This document shows, piece by piece, positions 53,888 to 64,000 of a DNA stretch of 64,000 nt (position 1 is the first letter of the stretch; every line of letters starts with the position of its first letter). The stretch comes from Herpetosiphon gulosus (lineage in GTDB: Bacteria; Chloroflexota; Chloroflexia; Chloroflexales; Herpetosiphonaceae). The notes beneath the pieces are model-generated. The model was given only the letters and a program-made list of their open reading frames with translations, did no database searches and was not told the DNA's origin. Both the position numbers and the translations under genes were made by a program. Location of the stretch: the NCBI RefSeq assembly GCF_039545135.1, contig NZ_BAABRU010000005.1, positions 310,001 through 374,000 of the forward strand, given 5' to 3'.

Positions 53888-55249
53888 ATGACCAGATTAT
53901 TGATTTGTAATATTGGCAATCGTGATATTTTATTGCCAATGGAATTACTGCCAGCCGAATTACACAAAGCCAGTCATCGCGATAAAATTAATTATATTCG
54001 TACCAATAAAACTAACATTGGTTCTAGCCTTCAAATTACAATGATCAAGAAAGTTATTGATCATCTTGAGGCTGATTCGATAGATTGGATTCTTTTATTT
54101 GGAACTCAACAAGCTAACCCAAACTATCAGCCAACCGATACCTTTGAAGCCGCCGAACTTATGCGTGAATTGTTGATCGAACGCTGGAATTTTCGGCCTG
54201 AACGGGTTTTGGTGCATGCTGTGCCAGTTAATCCAACTCGCCAAAACGAGCTTATTCGCTTTTATGAAGCCCAATTAACCCAGTATGATACCCAAATTCA
54301 GCCAAGCCAAGTTTTTTTGGAGGTCACTGGCGGCACACCAGCTATGTCGAATGCGCTGCAACTCGCTGGCACTGAAATGTTTCAGGCCCGTGCGATTGCC
54401 TTGTATGTTACGCCTGATAGCATGCTGCCAGAACGCTTATCGATTGGGCGACGGATTCTGGGCGGCCCTTTGCGTAAGCTGATTCAGGCCAATCTGGCCA
54501 CGTTTCAATATCATGCAGCGCTGGAGAGTTGGCATTTGTATCGGCCTTATTTTACCGATTTGCAGAGCGAAAGTAGTGCCAAAATAATTGAGGGGATGTT
54601 GGCGCATGCGGCTGCCCGGGTCAATCTCGATGTGCCCCGGGCAATTTTGGCAATTCGCGATTTGGTTGGTTTGGCCGATGGGTTGTATGATGTGATGATT
54701 CACGAATTGTACAATGCGCTGACCCCGCTATCGCATGAAAATGCCTTGGCCGAGGTTTTAGCGCTAGCCGAAATTCGCTTGCAAAGCAATAATTATGCCG
54801 ATTTTCTGACCCAGTTGGTGCGTTATGTCGAAAATAGTTTACGCTTGGTTTGCCTAAACTTGAATGTGCCATTTATTAATTGGCAGGGCAAAGCAGACCC
54901 GCATGGAGCCAAGGTTGATGCTGGCTGGCTGCGTCAACAGCGTATCGAGAAAATTAATGTAGGTCAGTCAGGCTTGCAACGCTTGCTAAGTATGTATGCA
55001 CCAAATGATTCGCAAGTTCAATTAGTGTTGAAATTTGCTAAGGCTTGTCAGCCATTAATTGAATTGCGCAATGAAGTTACTCATAGTTTGGGTGGCGTTT
55101 CGCAAACCCAAATTGAGCAAGCATTTGGCGATTCAGCGAGTGGAATATTGAGCTACATTCAACATAATTATCAACAATTAACCCAACGATCGCTCAACCA
55201 CAACCCATATCACGCGATTAACCAATGGATTAATCAATTATTGCAATAA
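53888..55249 (+). CDS. CARF-HEPN ribonuclease, Csm6/Csx1-like (second copy)
   Basis: This 453-residue protein has the same architecture as its neighbour: CARF strand LLICNIGNRDILL, DWILLFGTQQANPNYQP and ligand loop VTGGTPAMSNAL (147-158). The C-terminal HEPN has LRNEVTHSLGG, giving Arg394-x4-His399. The HEPN spacing differs from the first copy (x4 against x6), and identity looks low outside the motifs, so the two are old paralogues rather than a recent duplication. The gap to the first gene is 10 bp, with TAGGAG as ribosome site. Confidence 0.9.
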   Translation: MTRLLICNIGNRDILLPMELLPAELHKASHRDKINYIRTNKTNIGSSLQITMIKKVIDHLEADSIDWILLFGTQQANPNYQPTDTFEAAELMRELLIERWNFRPERVLVHAVPVNPTRQNELIRFYEAQLTQYDTQIQPSQVFLEVTGGTPAMSNALQLAGTEMFQARAIALYVTPDSMLPERLSIGRRILGGPLRKLIQANLATFQYHAALESWHLYRPYFTDLQSESSAKIIEGMLAHAAARVNLDVPRAILAIRDLVGLADGLYDVMIHELYNALTPLSHENALAEVLALAEIRLQSNNYADFLTQLVRYVENSLRLVCLNLNVPFINWQGKADPHGAKVDAGWLRQQRIEKINVGQSGLQRLLSMYAPNDSQVQLVLKFAKACQPLIELRNEVTHSLGGVSQTQIEQAFGDSASGILSYIQHNYQQLTQRSLNHNPYHAINQWINQLLQ

Positions 55250-55272
55250 TAGTTAGGATGAGGGATTTTCAG

Positions 55273-56082
55273 ATGCCAATGGCGTTAATGCTCCAAATTC
55301 GACCGCTTAGCAATGCAACGGTTCAGCCCAGTTTGGCTCGGGCAGCGCATGCAGCAATCCTGAATCTGATTCGTGAGGCTAATCCTGATTTAGCCCAACA
55401 GGTACACGATGAAGTTGGTGCGAAGCCGCTGACTGTTTCGAATGTGCTGGGCATGCATGCACAAGGCAACCAAGCTACGGTGCAAACCAGTGAAGATTAT
55501 GGCTTGCGCGTAAGCTTGTTGACCCCAGCTTTAGAGCAGATCGCTCAAGCTTGGCAAGCGGAGCAAATGGAAGCACTAAATCTTGATGGCAGCTCATGGC
55601 GAGTTGAGGCTATTTTGCGTCAAGAGCACGAGCACCCTTGGGTTGGGCAGCGCAGTTATAGTGAATTGCTAGCCCCCAGCATGGCCCAAGATTCGATTGC
55701 CCATCGCTGGACATTCCAATTTCACTCGCCAGTGACCTTTCGTCAACGTGGCTTAAATCAGCCGATGCCAACCCCCGATTTGGTGTTTGGCAGTTTGCTG
55801 GATAAATGGAATGCGGTTGCGCCGCTAACCTTCCCCGACGAAGTGAAGCGCTTTGCCAGCGAATGCATGGCGACCAGCTATTTTGAATTACGCTCACAGC
55901 GCGAGCCAACCAAAAACCAAGCCATCCAAATTGGCGCGGTTGGTCATTGCACCTATACCGCAACCTCGCGCGATCGCTATTGGTGTTCATGTATTGATAC
56001 CTTGGCACGGTTTGCTTTTTGGAGCGGAGTTGGAGCAGGAACGACGCGCGGTTTAGGCCGCGTCCGCTTAGTTGAACGCTAA
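55273..56082 (+). CDS. cas6: CRISPR crRNA-processing endonuclease Cas6
   Basis: Cas6 cuts the repeat RNA to release crRNAs with an 8-base 5' handle. The 269-residue RAMP protein has the glycine-rich loop GVGAGTTRGLGRVRL at the C terminus and an N-terminal helix with a candidate catalytic His26 (RAAHAAIL). The ATG at 55273 is preferred, since GAGGG lies seven bases before it; an in-frame ATG at 55258 would add five residues. Middle segments such as WTFQFHSPVTFRQRGLNQPM, PTPDLVFGSLLDKWN fit Cas6 of type III loci. The repeat has a 7-bp hairpin suited to Cas6. Confidence 0.9.
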   Translation: MPMALMLQIRPLSNATVQPSLARAAHAAILNLIREANPDLAQQVHDEVGAKPLTVSNVLGMHAQGNQATVQTSEDYGLRVSLLTPALEQIAQAWQAEQMEALNLDGSSWRVEAILRQEHEHPWVGQRSYSELLAPSMAQDSIAHRWTFQFHSPVTFRQRGLNQPMPTPDLVFGSLLDKWNAVAPLTFPDEVKRFASECMATSYFELRSQREPTKNQAIQIGAVGHCTYTATSRDRYWCSCIDTLARFAFWSGVGAGTTRGLGRVRLVER

Positions 56083-56094
56083 GGAGTGGGAATT

Positions 56095-57114
56095 ATGGCA
56101 ACGCTTTATGTTCTCGAACAAGGTGCAGAAATTCGCTGTGACGGTGAACGGCTAGCAATTTGGCAAACTGATCAAGAGCTGGGCAATGTGCCAATGGCCA
56201 AACTTGAAGATATTGTGGTGATGGGCAATATTGGGTTTAGCACGCCTGCAATCAAACGTCTGTTGGATCAACAGATTGAAGTAACATTTTTGACGATTCA
56301 CGGGCGCTACCATGGGCGGTTGATTGGTGAAGTGACCGCCCATGTGGCCTTGCGCCGCAACCAATATCGCCGAGCAGATGATGAGGCTTGGGCTTTGGCG
56401 ATGGCTCAGGCCTGTGTTAGCGGCAAATTACGCAATTGCCGTGCCGTATTGCAACGCTTCGCCCGCAACCGCCAACAGGTCGAAAAAGAGGTTTTAGAAT
56501 CGATTGAAGCCTTGGAGCATTTTATTGATCGGGTTGATCGCACCACCAAAATCAGCTCATTAGTTGGGGTTGAAGGCAGCGGCTCGGCAGCCTATTTTGG
56601 TGGTTTACGCAGCCTGTTTGATAGCGAATGGATGTTCAATAATCGGAATCGCCGCCCACCAACCGACCCAGTTAATGTATTATTATCGTTGGGCTATACC
56701 CTTTTGGTGCATAAAACCCTTGGCGCAGTTCAGGCGGTAGGGTTCGATCCTTATCAAGGATTTTTACATCAACTAGATTACAATCGACCATCGTTAGTGC
56801 TTGATTTGATCGAAGAATTTCGGCCAATTTTGGTCGATGCCTTAGTGATTCGCTGTTGTAATGATGGCAGGCTGACGGCCAATGATTTCAGCGCGAGCGA
56901 CGACCCCAAGCACCCAATTTTACTCAGCAATGATGGCAAAAAACGCTTTGTAGCAGCCTTTGAAGAACGCATGCGCACTGAAGTAACCCATCCCGATGGC
57001 GCAGACGGACGGCCTGGCAAAGTCAGTTATTGGCGTTGTATTGAGCTTCAGGCACGCTTATTGGCTCGCGCAATCCAGACTGGCACGGGCTATCAAGCCT
57101 GGACAACTCGTTAG
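56095..57114 (+). CDS. cas1: CRISPR integrase Cas1
   Basis: The start at 56095 follows AAGGAG. The 339 residues show the N-terminal beta domain (MATLYVLEQGAEIRCDGERL) and the catalytic helical domain, with Glu160 in LVGVEGSGSAAYF, His225 in YQGFLHQLDYNRPSL and Asp237/Glu240 in DLIEEFRP. With Cas2 it inserts new spacers at the leader end. No reverse transcriptase is fused or adjacent, so acquisition should be from DNA. Confidence 0.96.
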   Translation: MATLYVLEQGAEIRCDGERLAIWQTDQELGNVPMAKLEDIVVMGNIGFSTPAIKRLLDQQIEVTFLTIHGRYHGRLIGEVTAHVALRRNQYRRADDEAWALAMAQACVSGKLRNCRAVLQRFARNRQQVEKEVLESIEALEHFIDRVDRTTKISSLVGVEGSGSAAYFGGLRSLFDSEWMFNNRNRRPPTDPVNVLLSLGYTLLVHKTLGAVQAVGFDPYQGFLHQLDYNRPSLVLDLIEEFRPILVDALVIRCCNDGRLTANDFSASDDPKHPILLSNDGKKRFVAAFEERMRTEVTHPDGADGRPGKVSYWRCIELQARLLARAIQTGTGYQAWTTR

Positions 57115-57122
57115 GAGCGAGT

Positions 57123-57404
57123 ATGCTGTACTTGATCTCCTACGATATTGCAGTTGATAAGCGGCGCACCAAAATTGCCAAAATTCTTGAAGGCTTTGGC
57201 CAACGAGTGCAATATAGCGTCTTTGAATGCGACTTGACCGCCAAGCAATACACCAAATTGCGCGGCAAATTGCATAAAGTGCTACGGCCAGAAGATGGCG
57301 ATAATCTGCGGACATATCGGATTTGCGCTGCCTGTGCCCCAAATACCGAAATTGTGGGTAATGGGCCAGCGCTCGAAACCAGCGTTACGATTTACATTTT
57401 TTAA
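57123..57404 (+). CDS. cas2: CRISPR adaptation protein Cas2
   Basis: The 93-residue ferredoxin-fold protein begins MLYLISYDIAVDKRRTKIAK, with the conserved Asp8 after the first strand, followed by RVQYSVFECDL and a C-terminal strand VTIYIF. It forms the Cas1-Cas2 complex. It starts 8 bp after cas1 and is the last gene before the leader and array. Confidence 0.95.
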   Translation: MLYLISYDIAVDKRRTKIAKILEGFGQRVQYSVFECDLTAKQYTKLRGKLHKVLRPEDGDNLRTYRICAACAPNTEIVGNGPALETSVTIYIF

Positions 57405-57435
57405 ATTAAGGCTTTGCAATGAGCTAAATCGATGG

Positions 57436-57444
57436 TTATCCACA
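57436..57444 (+). promoter_or_regulatory. Perfect DnaA-box nonamer in the leader (1)
   Basis: TTATCCACA matches the consensus DnaA box exactly. It lies 162 bases before the first repeat. Function is unproven. Confidence 0.55.
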
Positions 57445-57497
57445 ATTTAACTTTGTCAACATGCCGCGCGATCCCGTTCTGAAGGGCAGAAAGCGAC

Positions 57498-57506
57498 TTA
57501 TCCACA
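57498..57506 (+). promoter_or_regulatory. Perfect DnaA-box nonamer in the leader (2)
   Basis: A second exact TTATCCACA on the same strand, 62 bases after the first, both within the 201-base leader. Confidence 0.55.
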
Positions 57507-57579
57507 TGGAAATCTGCTTAAAAAGCGGGGGAAAACTGCCCCAAAAAATCGGACCGCGCAAACCGCTCGTTTTAGCGCC

Positions 57580-57608
57580 TTGCAAAGCCATGAAAAGTAG
57601 GGTATATT
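57580..57608 (+). promoter_or_regulatory. Candidate promoter of the CRISPR array
   Basis: TTGCAA (57580-57585), 17 bases, TATATT (57603-57608). The -10 shares its last three bases with the first repeat, so transcription would begin inside that repeat. Confidence 0.55.
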
Positions 57609-60600
57609 CAAATAACCAAAATCCTCGGAAGGGGATTAAAACATAGAACACTATTTCGCACGGCTCATAAGTTCAGGTCGGATTCAAATAACCAAAATCC
57701 TCGGAAGGGGATTAAAACTGTTGGGCTAATTGAAGGGGCAGGCCAGGCGCACTGGATTCAAATAACCAAAATCCTCGGAAGGGGATTAAAACTTAGGTTA
57801 ACCTTCTTTGGTTGACCTTTTTTGATGCATTCAAATAACCAAAATCCTCGGAAGGGGATTAAAACATATTCCTAACAGCTACCTATCCGATCTTAGCTAT
57901 AACGATTCAAATAACCAAAATCCTCGGAAGGGGATTAAAACCAATTGACTTTACTTCGCCAGTCAGCCCAGCCTTCTGTATTCAAATAACCAAAATCCTC
58001 GGAAGGGGATTAAAACTTTCGTTGACAATTGCAGCTAAGTTAGCAGCTTGCAAAATTCAAATAACCAAAATCCTCGGAAGGGGATTAAAACCTTATGTAA
58101 GCTGTCTAAACATATGGCTAGATAGTTAGATTCAAATAACCAAAATCCTCGGAAGGGGATTAAAACCCGTAGACCTCGCTGTCTTCTATTTTTGATTTCA
58201 TCTTCATTCAAATAACCAAAATCCTCGGAAGGGGATTAAAACATAAGAGCATCTAAGGCTATATCCTGCGCTAGTAATACATTCAAATAACCAAAATCCT
58301 CGGAAGGGGATTAAAACTAAGAGGTATTGAATACCGCCTACTAACTCAAGCTGTTCCATTCAAATAACCAAAATCCTCGGAAGGGGATTAAAACAAACTC
58401 AACTGCTGGGCTTGAATGATGGCCGCTGCATCCGATTCAAATAACCAAAATCCTCGGAAGGGGATTAAAACTCATTAAGAACATTACCAATATCACCACA
58501 AATGATATTCAAATAACCAAAATCCTCGGAAGGGGATTAAAACCCTTAGCTACCTCTACAAGATCATAAATCGTTTGTAAATTCAAATAACCAAAATCCT
58601 CGGAAGGGGATTAAAACAGCATTAGCCCGCTGCTGCTCTACCCGCTCGATCTCATCATTCAAATAACCAAAATCCTCGGAAGGGGATTAAAACGGACGGC
58701 GATTATGGATGCAAACATCCGCAGCGCCCCTAGATTCAAATAACCAAAATCCTCGGAAGGGGATTAAAACTTGCTACTAGTTGCAAGCTAGCAGTATACT
58801 CTAAATCTACATTCAAATAACCAAAATCCTCGGAAGGGGATTAAAACTCTAGGGGTAGGGGATAAGGCTAACTACTTAGCTGTAGATATTCAAATAACCA
58901 AAATCCTCGGAAGGGGATTAAAACATCGTCATGGCGAGCAAGTAAGTGTTCAAGGATACATTCAAATAACCAAAATCCTCGGAAGGGGATTAAAACTCAG
59001 TTGACTAGGCTAGTTAGTTGCCTATCGCAAGGGATTCAAATAACCAAAATCCTCGGAAGGGGATTAAAACCGAATACGTTTATCGCGGCAACGCCCGGTA
59101 TCTGGTATTCAAATAACCAAAATCCTCGGAAGGGGATTAAAACTCTTAACTTGGCGCAACTTTTGATCTTGCGTTTCGTCAATTCAAATAACCAAAATCC
59201 TCGGAAGGGGATTAAAACCTTTTTTCAGTATAGCAGAACCGAGTTTGCGATTTTTGAATTCAAATAACCAAAATCCTCGGAAGGGGATTAAAACGCAAAC
59301 CGTGCTTGCTTGAGTAGTGAATCAATCACAGAATTCAAATAACCAAAATCCTCGGAAGGGGATTAAAACGAATTGTTGGCCGACTTCACCAACCCAGGTG
59401 ATCTAATTCATTCAAATAACCAAAATCCTCGGAAGGGGATTAAAACGGCCATCGAAAGCGCAACAGCGGCATCGATCTTTTTACATTCAAATAACCAAAA
59501 TCCTCGGAAGGGGATTAAAACCGCCCAACGCGATGCTGAGCACGAATTAGCCCAACTCATTCAAATAACCAAAATCCTCGGAAGGGGATTAAAACCACCC
59601 AACCCGATGGCGGGGTTGGGGCTACTGTTGGATTCAAATAACCAAAATCCTCGGAAGGGGATTAAAACCCGTGTTGAGGTTTCGATAGCTTCCAAGGCGC
59701 GTATCTTATTCAAATAACCAAAATCCTCGGAAGGGGATTAAAACAATATACATTAGCACGACACCGATGGCGCTGATGAAGCCATTCAAATAACCAAAAT
59801 CCTCGGAAGGGGATTAAAACGTGCCAATATCCCCATTCAGGACGTTCTCAGTCAAATCAAATTCAAATAACCAAAATCCTCGGAAGGGGATTAAAACAAA
59901 CCCTATACCGCTACTACTACCCAAAATTTGCCGTTTTATTCAAATAACCAAAATCCTCGGAAGGGGATTAAAACTTGGTGGCGGTAGTACCAAAGCTCAC
60001 GGTACCAGCGATTATTCAAATAACCAAAATCCTCGGAAGGGGATTAAAACTATTTGACTGCTAACACGTGTGCTAGCCGATAGATAATATTCAAATAACC
60101 AAAATCCTCGGAAGGGGATTAAAACGAATTGGTATAGGCGATTGTGCCTAAGAAATTTTGATATTCAAATAACCAAAATCCTCGGAAGGGGATTAAAACT
60201 ACAACCCGAGGGCCAGCAACGTGGCGTATTCCAGCTATTCAAATAACCAAAATCCTCGGAAGGGGATTAAAACGTATCCACGCCCTTCTACCTGCATACC
60301 GTCAAAAAATTCAAATAACCAAAATCCTCGGAAGGGGATTAAAACTTATTTATATCAAGTGATAATAGCTTGGATGAGGCTATACATTCAAATAACCAAA
60401 ATCCTCGGAAGGGGATTAAAACGCAAAATCGCGGTAAACAATACGTTTATAATAAAGTTACATTCAAATAACCAAAATCCTCGGAAGGGGATTAAAACGT
60501 GAAATACTAGAGGAAGTATTAGATAAAAATATATCTATTCAAATAACCAAAATCCTCGGAAGGGGATTAAAACACTTAGAGTAACTTCCGGTTTAACAAT

Positions 60601-63600
60601 TTCTGAGTTAATTCAAATAACCAAAATCCTCGGAAGGGGATTAAAACTTTTTCCGACAGGACATGGGCAATGCCCAACGCCAGCACATTCAAATAACCAA
60701 AATCCTCGGAAGGGGATTAAAACGCGACCACGCCCGACTGTTGACGGTTATTCTTGTTCTTTTTGATTCAAATAACCAAAATCCTCGGAAGGGGATTAAA
60801 ACGGTTAGGCTAGGTACTAGACTAATCTTAGATTCAAAAAATTCAAATAACCAAAATCCTCGGAAGGGGATTAAAACTCCTACCTGACAGCTAAGATCGT
60901 AAGTATCGATTACATTCAAATAACCAAAATCCTCGGAAGGGGATTAAAACGAATCAGCCTAGGCCAATTACTAGCGGGCTATAGGTACATTCAAATAACC
61001 AAAATCCTCGGAAGGGGATTAAAACCTAATAAGCGCTTGCACTTGAGGCGCGTAGAACGCGCTGGATTCAAATAACCAAAATCCTCGGAAGGGGATTAAA
61101 ACGCAATAACGCGCACGACGTTACGCGCTTTGTACATTCAAATAACCAAAATCCTCGGAAGGGGATTAAAACTCAATCCACCATGATGGGGTGACAACCA
61201 GTGTTTGCACAGGATTCAAATAACCAAAATCCTCGGAAGGGGATTAAAACTCAATGCCCCGAATCGGCTTCGGGATGACGGGTCATAAAAAATTCAAATA
61301 ACCAAAATCCTCGGAAGGGGATTAAAACATCATCTTTTTGGGCGATCTTGCTACCCTTGCCTAGCATTCAAATAACCAAAATCCTCGGAAGGGGATTAAA
61401 ACGCTTTAATTTCGGCAACCGTGATTTTGGCTTCTTGGTAATTCAAATAACCAAAATCCTCGGAAGGGGATTAAAACCCCAAAGTGATAGCGCCTACCAA
61501 TACCGTCATTTTTATTCAAATAACCAAAATCCTCGGAAGGGGATTAAAACTGAATGAAGTTAGCGGCTGCTTGGCTTGTGATAATGGATTCAAATAACCA
61601 AAATCCTCGGAAGGGGATTAAAACATCGAGAGGTTTTATACGTTCGAACGCTTGTAGGTGATGATTCAAATAACCAAAATCCTCGGAAGGGGATTAAAAC
61701 CTTCGTTTCAGCATCTAGTACCACAACCTCGCGTGGTTCCATTCAAATAACCAAAATCCTCGGAAGGGGATTAAAACAATTGTTCAGTAGCTTGCATAGT
61801 GTCCCCCAAAATTTCAATTCAAATAACCAAAATCCTCGGAAGGGGATTAAAACTCAGGGTTGGGCTGGCTCTGTTGAAGCGTCTGTACCATTGGACATTC
61901 AAATAACCAAAATCCTCGGAAGGGGATTAAAACAATTTATGGACAAGGCCATTGGTGAGCGCACTTCCTGATTCAAATAACCAAAATCCTCGGAAGGGGA
62001 TTAAAACTCACGTTGCGCAGGTCATTGACCACGCGGCGATTTGCAAATTCAAATAACCAAAATCCTCGGAAGGGGATTAAAACGCCTTAGGCCTTGTCTT
62101 AGCCCTCATCATCGCCAGCTAATTCAAATAACCAAAATCCTCGGAAGGGGATTAAAACATCTCCGCGTTGCCACGGGCGATGATTGAAACGCCGATATAT
62201 TCAAATAACCAAAATCCTCGGAAGGGGATTAAAACGATGATGGGCAAGCAATTCTCCGCAGTATGCTTGGCCATTCAAATAACCAAAATCCTCGGAAGGG
62301 GATTAAAACAAACCATGCCTATCGTGTTTGTTGGTAACTTTGACAAAATTCAAATAACCAAAATCCTCGGAAGGGGATTAAAACCGACAATTTCACCCCA
62401 ATAGGTCTCTTTGATTTGGCTAAATTCAAATAACCAAAATCCTCGGAAGGGGATTAAAACGGCTCGCTGGGGTTGGCCGTGAAGTTGCCAATCATGCTAT
62501 TCAAATAACCAAAATCCTCGGAAGGGGATTAAAACTAACCATAAAATATTTTTCTTCATACGAGTGCTACAAAAAAATTCAAATAACCAAAATCCTCGGA
62601 AGGGGATTAAAACGTAGCCCGAGCTGCCCCACCCTGGGGCAATGATTTTGATTCAAATAACCAAAATCCTCGGAAGGGGATTAAAACGTGAAACACACTG
62701 CCCACGTCTACGCCCATGGTGACGTGGATTCAAATAACCAAAATCCTCGGAAGGGGATTAAAACGCTCAGTCACGTAATCGGCAAGTTCGAGCGGATACT
62801 ATTCAAATAACCAAAATCCTCGGAAGGGGATTAAAACCCTTCATGAAGCGGGGTTTTGCTCTGCCACCGTCGAGAGAATTCAAATAACCAAAATCCTCGG
62901 AAGGGGATTAAAACGGCCTGCGAATGGCGTGGGCCGCTTCGCCTGTTTAGGATTCAAATAACCAAAATCCTCGGAAGGGGATTAAAACCTACGATCATGG
63001 CCGTAATCTTGGGGAGCGCTATCATATATTCAAATAACCAAAATCCTCGGAAGGGGATTAAAACATCTTCCAATCGGCGTGATATTTGGCCGCCGCTTGT
63101 TCATTCAAATAACCAAAATCCTCGGAAGGGGATTAAAACATTATAGGCGACCCGAACTTTTTTGATGCCTTGGTATGATTGCATTCAAATAACCAAAATC
63201 CTCGGAAGGGGATTAAAACTGACATAGACTGAGCCAAGCGGCCAGCTATTCGCCCCAATTCAAATAACCAAAATCCTCGGAAGGGGATTAAAACCAACGC
63301 ATGGCGCAAACCTATCTTGGCGAGTATTCCCAAAAATTCAAATAACCAAAATCCTCGGAAGGGGATTAAAACTTTGCCCAGTTGCACGGCTTCACGTCGC
63401 TTGGGTTGGTGAAATTCAAATAACCAAAATCCTCGGAAGGGGATTAAAACATATCAGGATTCTGCGCTACTGCTGCGCCACTGTCCCATTCAAATAACCA
63501 AAATCCTCGGAAGGGGATTAAAACGCCAGTTGAGGCGGGCAGAATACGAGCGCCACACCGTCATTCAAATAACCAAAATCCTCGGAAGGGGATTAAAACA

Positions 63601-64000
63601 ATAAAGGTTGCTTGTGTGCGAAGGGGCAGATAGTGATTTATTCAAATAACCAAAATCCTCGGAAGGGGATTAAAACTAAATGCCTCAAGAATAAATGAAA
63701 ACGTAATCATCTCTTTATTCAAATAACCAAAATCCTCGGAAGGGGATTAAAACCCTAACGTGCGCACTAGCGCATCAACGCCAACAATGATATTCAAATA
63801 ACCAAAATCCTCGGAAGGGGATTAAAACATATCGGCTTTAGTGTGGGTAGCTACAGGAGCTACAAGATTCAAATAACCAAAATCCTCGGAAGGGGATTAA
63901 AACAATCGCAAGATATTCTTCGCGGAGCGGCGCGGACATATTCAAATAACCAAAATCCTCGGAAGGGGATTAAAACATAGGATAAGCTACTTGGTTACGC
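57606..64000 (+). CRISPR. Type III-A CRISPR array, at least 85 repeats, continuing past the window
   Basis: A 37-bp repeat begins ATTCAAATAACC and ends GGGGATTAAAAC. By hand count it occurs 85 times from 57606 to 63976, and every copy read looked identical. Spacers are 33-43 bases, mostly 36-40. Inside the repeat, AATCCTC and GGGGATT form a 7-bp stem (one G-U pair) with a GGAA loop, and the last eight bases ATTAAAAC match the expected 5' handle of crRNAs. Reading starts at the leader beside cas2. The absence of a degenerate terminal repeat and the cut at 64000 mean the true length is unknown. No two spacers were noticed to be the same. Confidence 0.98.

Larger units (their letters stand above)
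57405..57605 (+). promoter_or_regulatory. CRISPR leader
   Basis: These 201 bases between the cas2 stop and the first repeat contain no gene. They have an AT-rich start, two TTATCCACA words, G/C blocks with A runs (AAAAGCGGGGGAAAACTGCCCC) and a promoter-like pair at the repeat edge. Its place next to cas1-cas2, upstream of the repeat's ATTAAAAC end, defines it as the acquisition end of the array. Confidence 0.85.

Noticed and set aside
60346-60385. Spacer sharing TATTTATATCAA with the region before the AT-rich ORF (51542-51553)
   Set aside because: Only 12 AT-rich bases match, so it is not evidence for self-targeting.
59001-63387. Several open frames in the array encoding repeated SNNQNPRKGIKT or ITKILGRGLK peptides
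   Set aside because: They are translations of the CRISPR repeat itself, in all cases spanning repeats and spacers, with no ribosome sites.

Overview
The window most likely comes from a filamentous Chloroflexota bacterium of the Herpetosiphon type. This rests on protein content rather than a marker gene. The pointers are secreted proteins with paired WFER-type repeats, MalT-like LuxR regulators, lipoproteins with long Thr/Pro/Ala linkers, two secreted enzymes ending in short hydrophobic tails (VFMPYIVK, YNPLVLLNK), base composition near 50 % GC, and dispersed intergenic families built on 'CCCCTGACCCCTA' and 'CACGAAGG'.

Layout. 1-9.1 kb: a minus-strand block (start of trpE, an Rrf2 regulator, a TPR/zinc-ribbon protein, selA and a membrane Ser/Thr kinase) diverges from an FHA-winged-helix regulator; a bacterial dynamin and a GH13 lipoprotein follow. 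9.5-12.7 kb: a large secreted M14 carboxypeptidase. 13.1-23.8 kb: an amino-sugar island with a ROK repressor, ROK kinase, sugar-binding lipoprotein, two permeases, GH20 hexosaminidase, GNAT, NagA and a double-SIS deaminase/isomerase. Together these could import GlcNAc or chito-oligosaccharides, trim and phosphorylate them, and feed them to glycolysis; the ABC ATPase is absent. 23.9-31.6 kb: a lipoprotein, a VapBC-like pair, an aldo/keto reductase, a secreted repeat protein, a secreted clan-A glycosidase, an RluA-type pseudouridine synthase and a TauE permease. 31.8-35.5 kb: metH under a SAM-I riboswitch with its terminator, then a CAT-anticodon tRNA. 35.9-45.5 kb: an S9 peptidase, a MalT-like regulator, a histidine phosphatase and a complete four-gene ABC importer.

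45.9-64 kb is a complete type III-A CRISPR-Cas locus on the plus strand: csm1/cas10, csm2, csm3, csm4, csm5, an extremely AT-rich ORF of unknown function, two different CARF-HEPN (Csm6/Csx1-like) proteins, cas6, cas1 and cas2. A leader of about 200 bp follows, then an array of at least 85 identical 37-bp repeats (counted by hand) that runs off the end of the window. Cas10 keeps its GGDD cyclase motif but has no room for the N-terminal HD nuclease. Interference should therefore depend on Csm3 RNA cleavage and on cyclic-oligoadenylate signalling to the two HEPN RNases.

Most worth following up are the AT-rich ORF between csm5 and the first csm6-like gene, preceded by a perfect 15-bp inverted repeat and carrying an N-terminal helical motif that recalls adaptor domains of bacterial conflict proteins; the HD-less Cas10 paired with two HEPN effectors; and two perfect DnaA-box nonamers in the CRISPR leader. 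Three copies of a REP-like inverted repeat of about 100 bp lie at operon ends elsewhere in the window.
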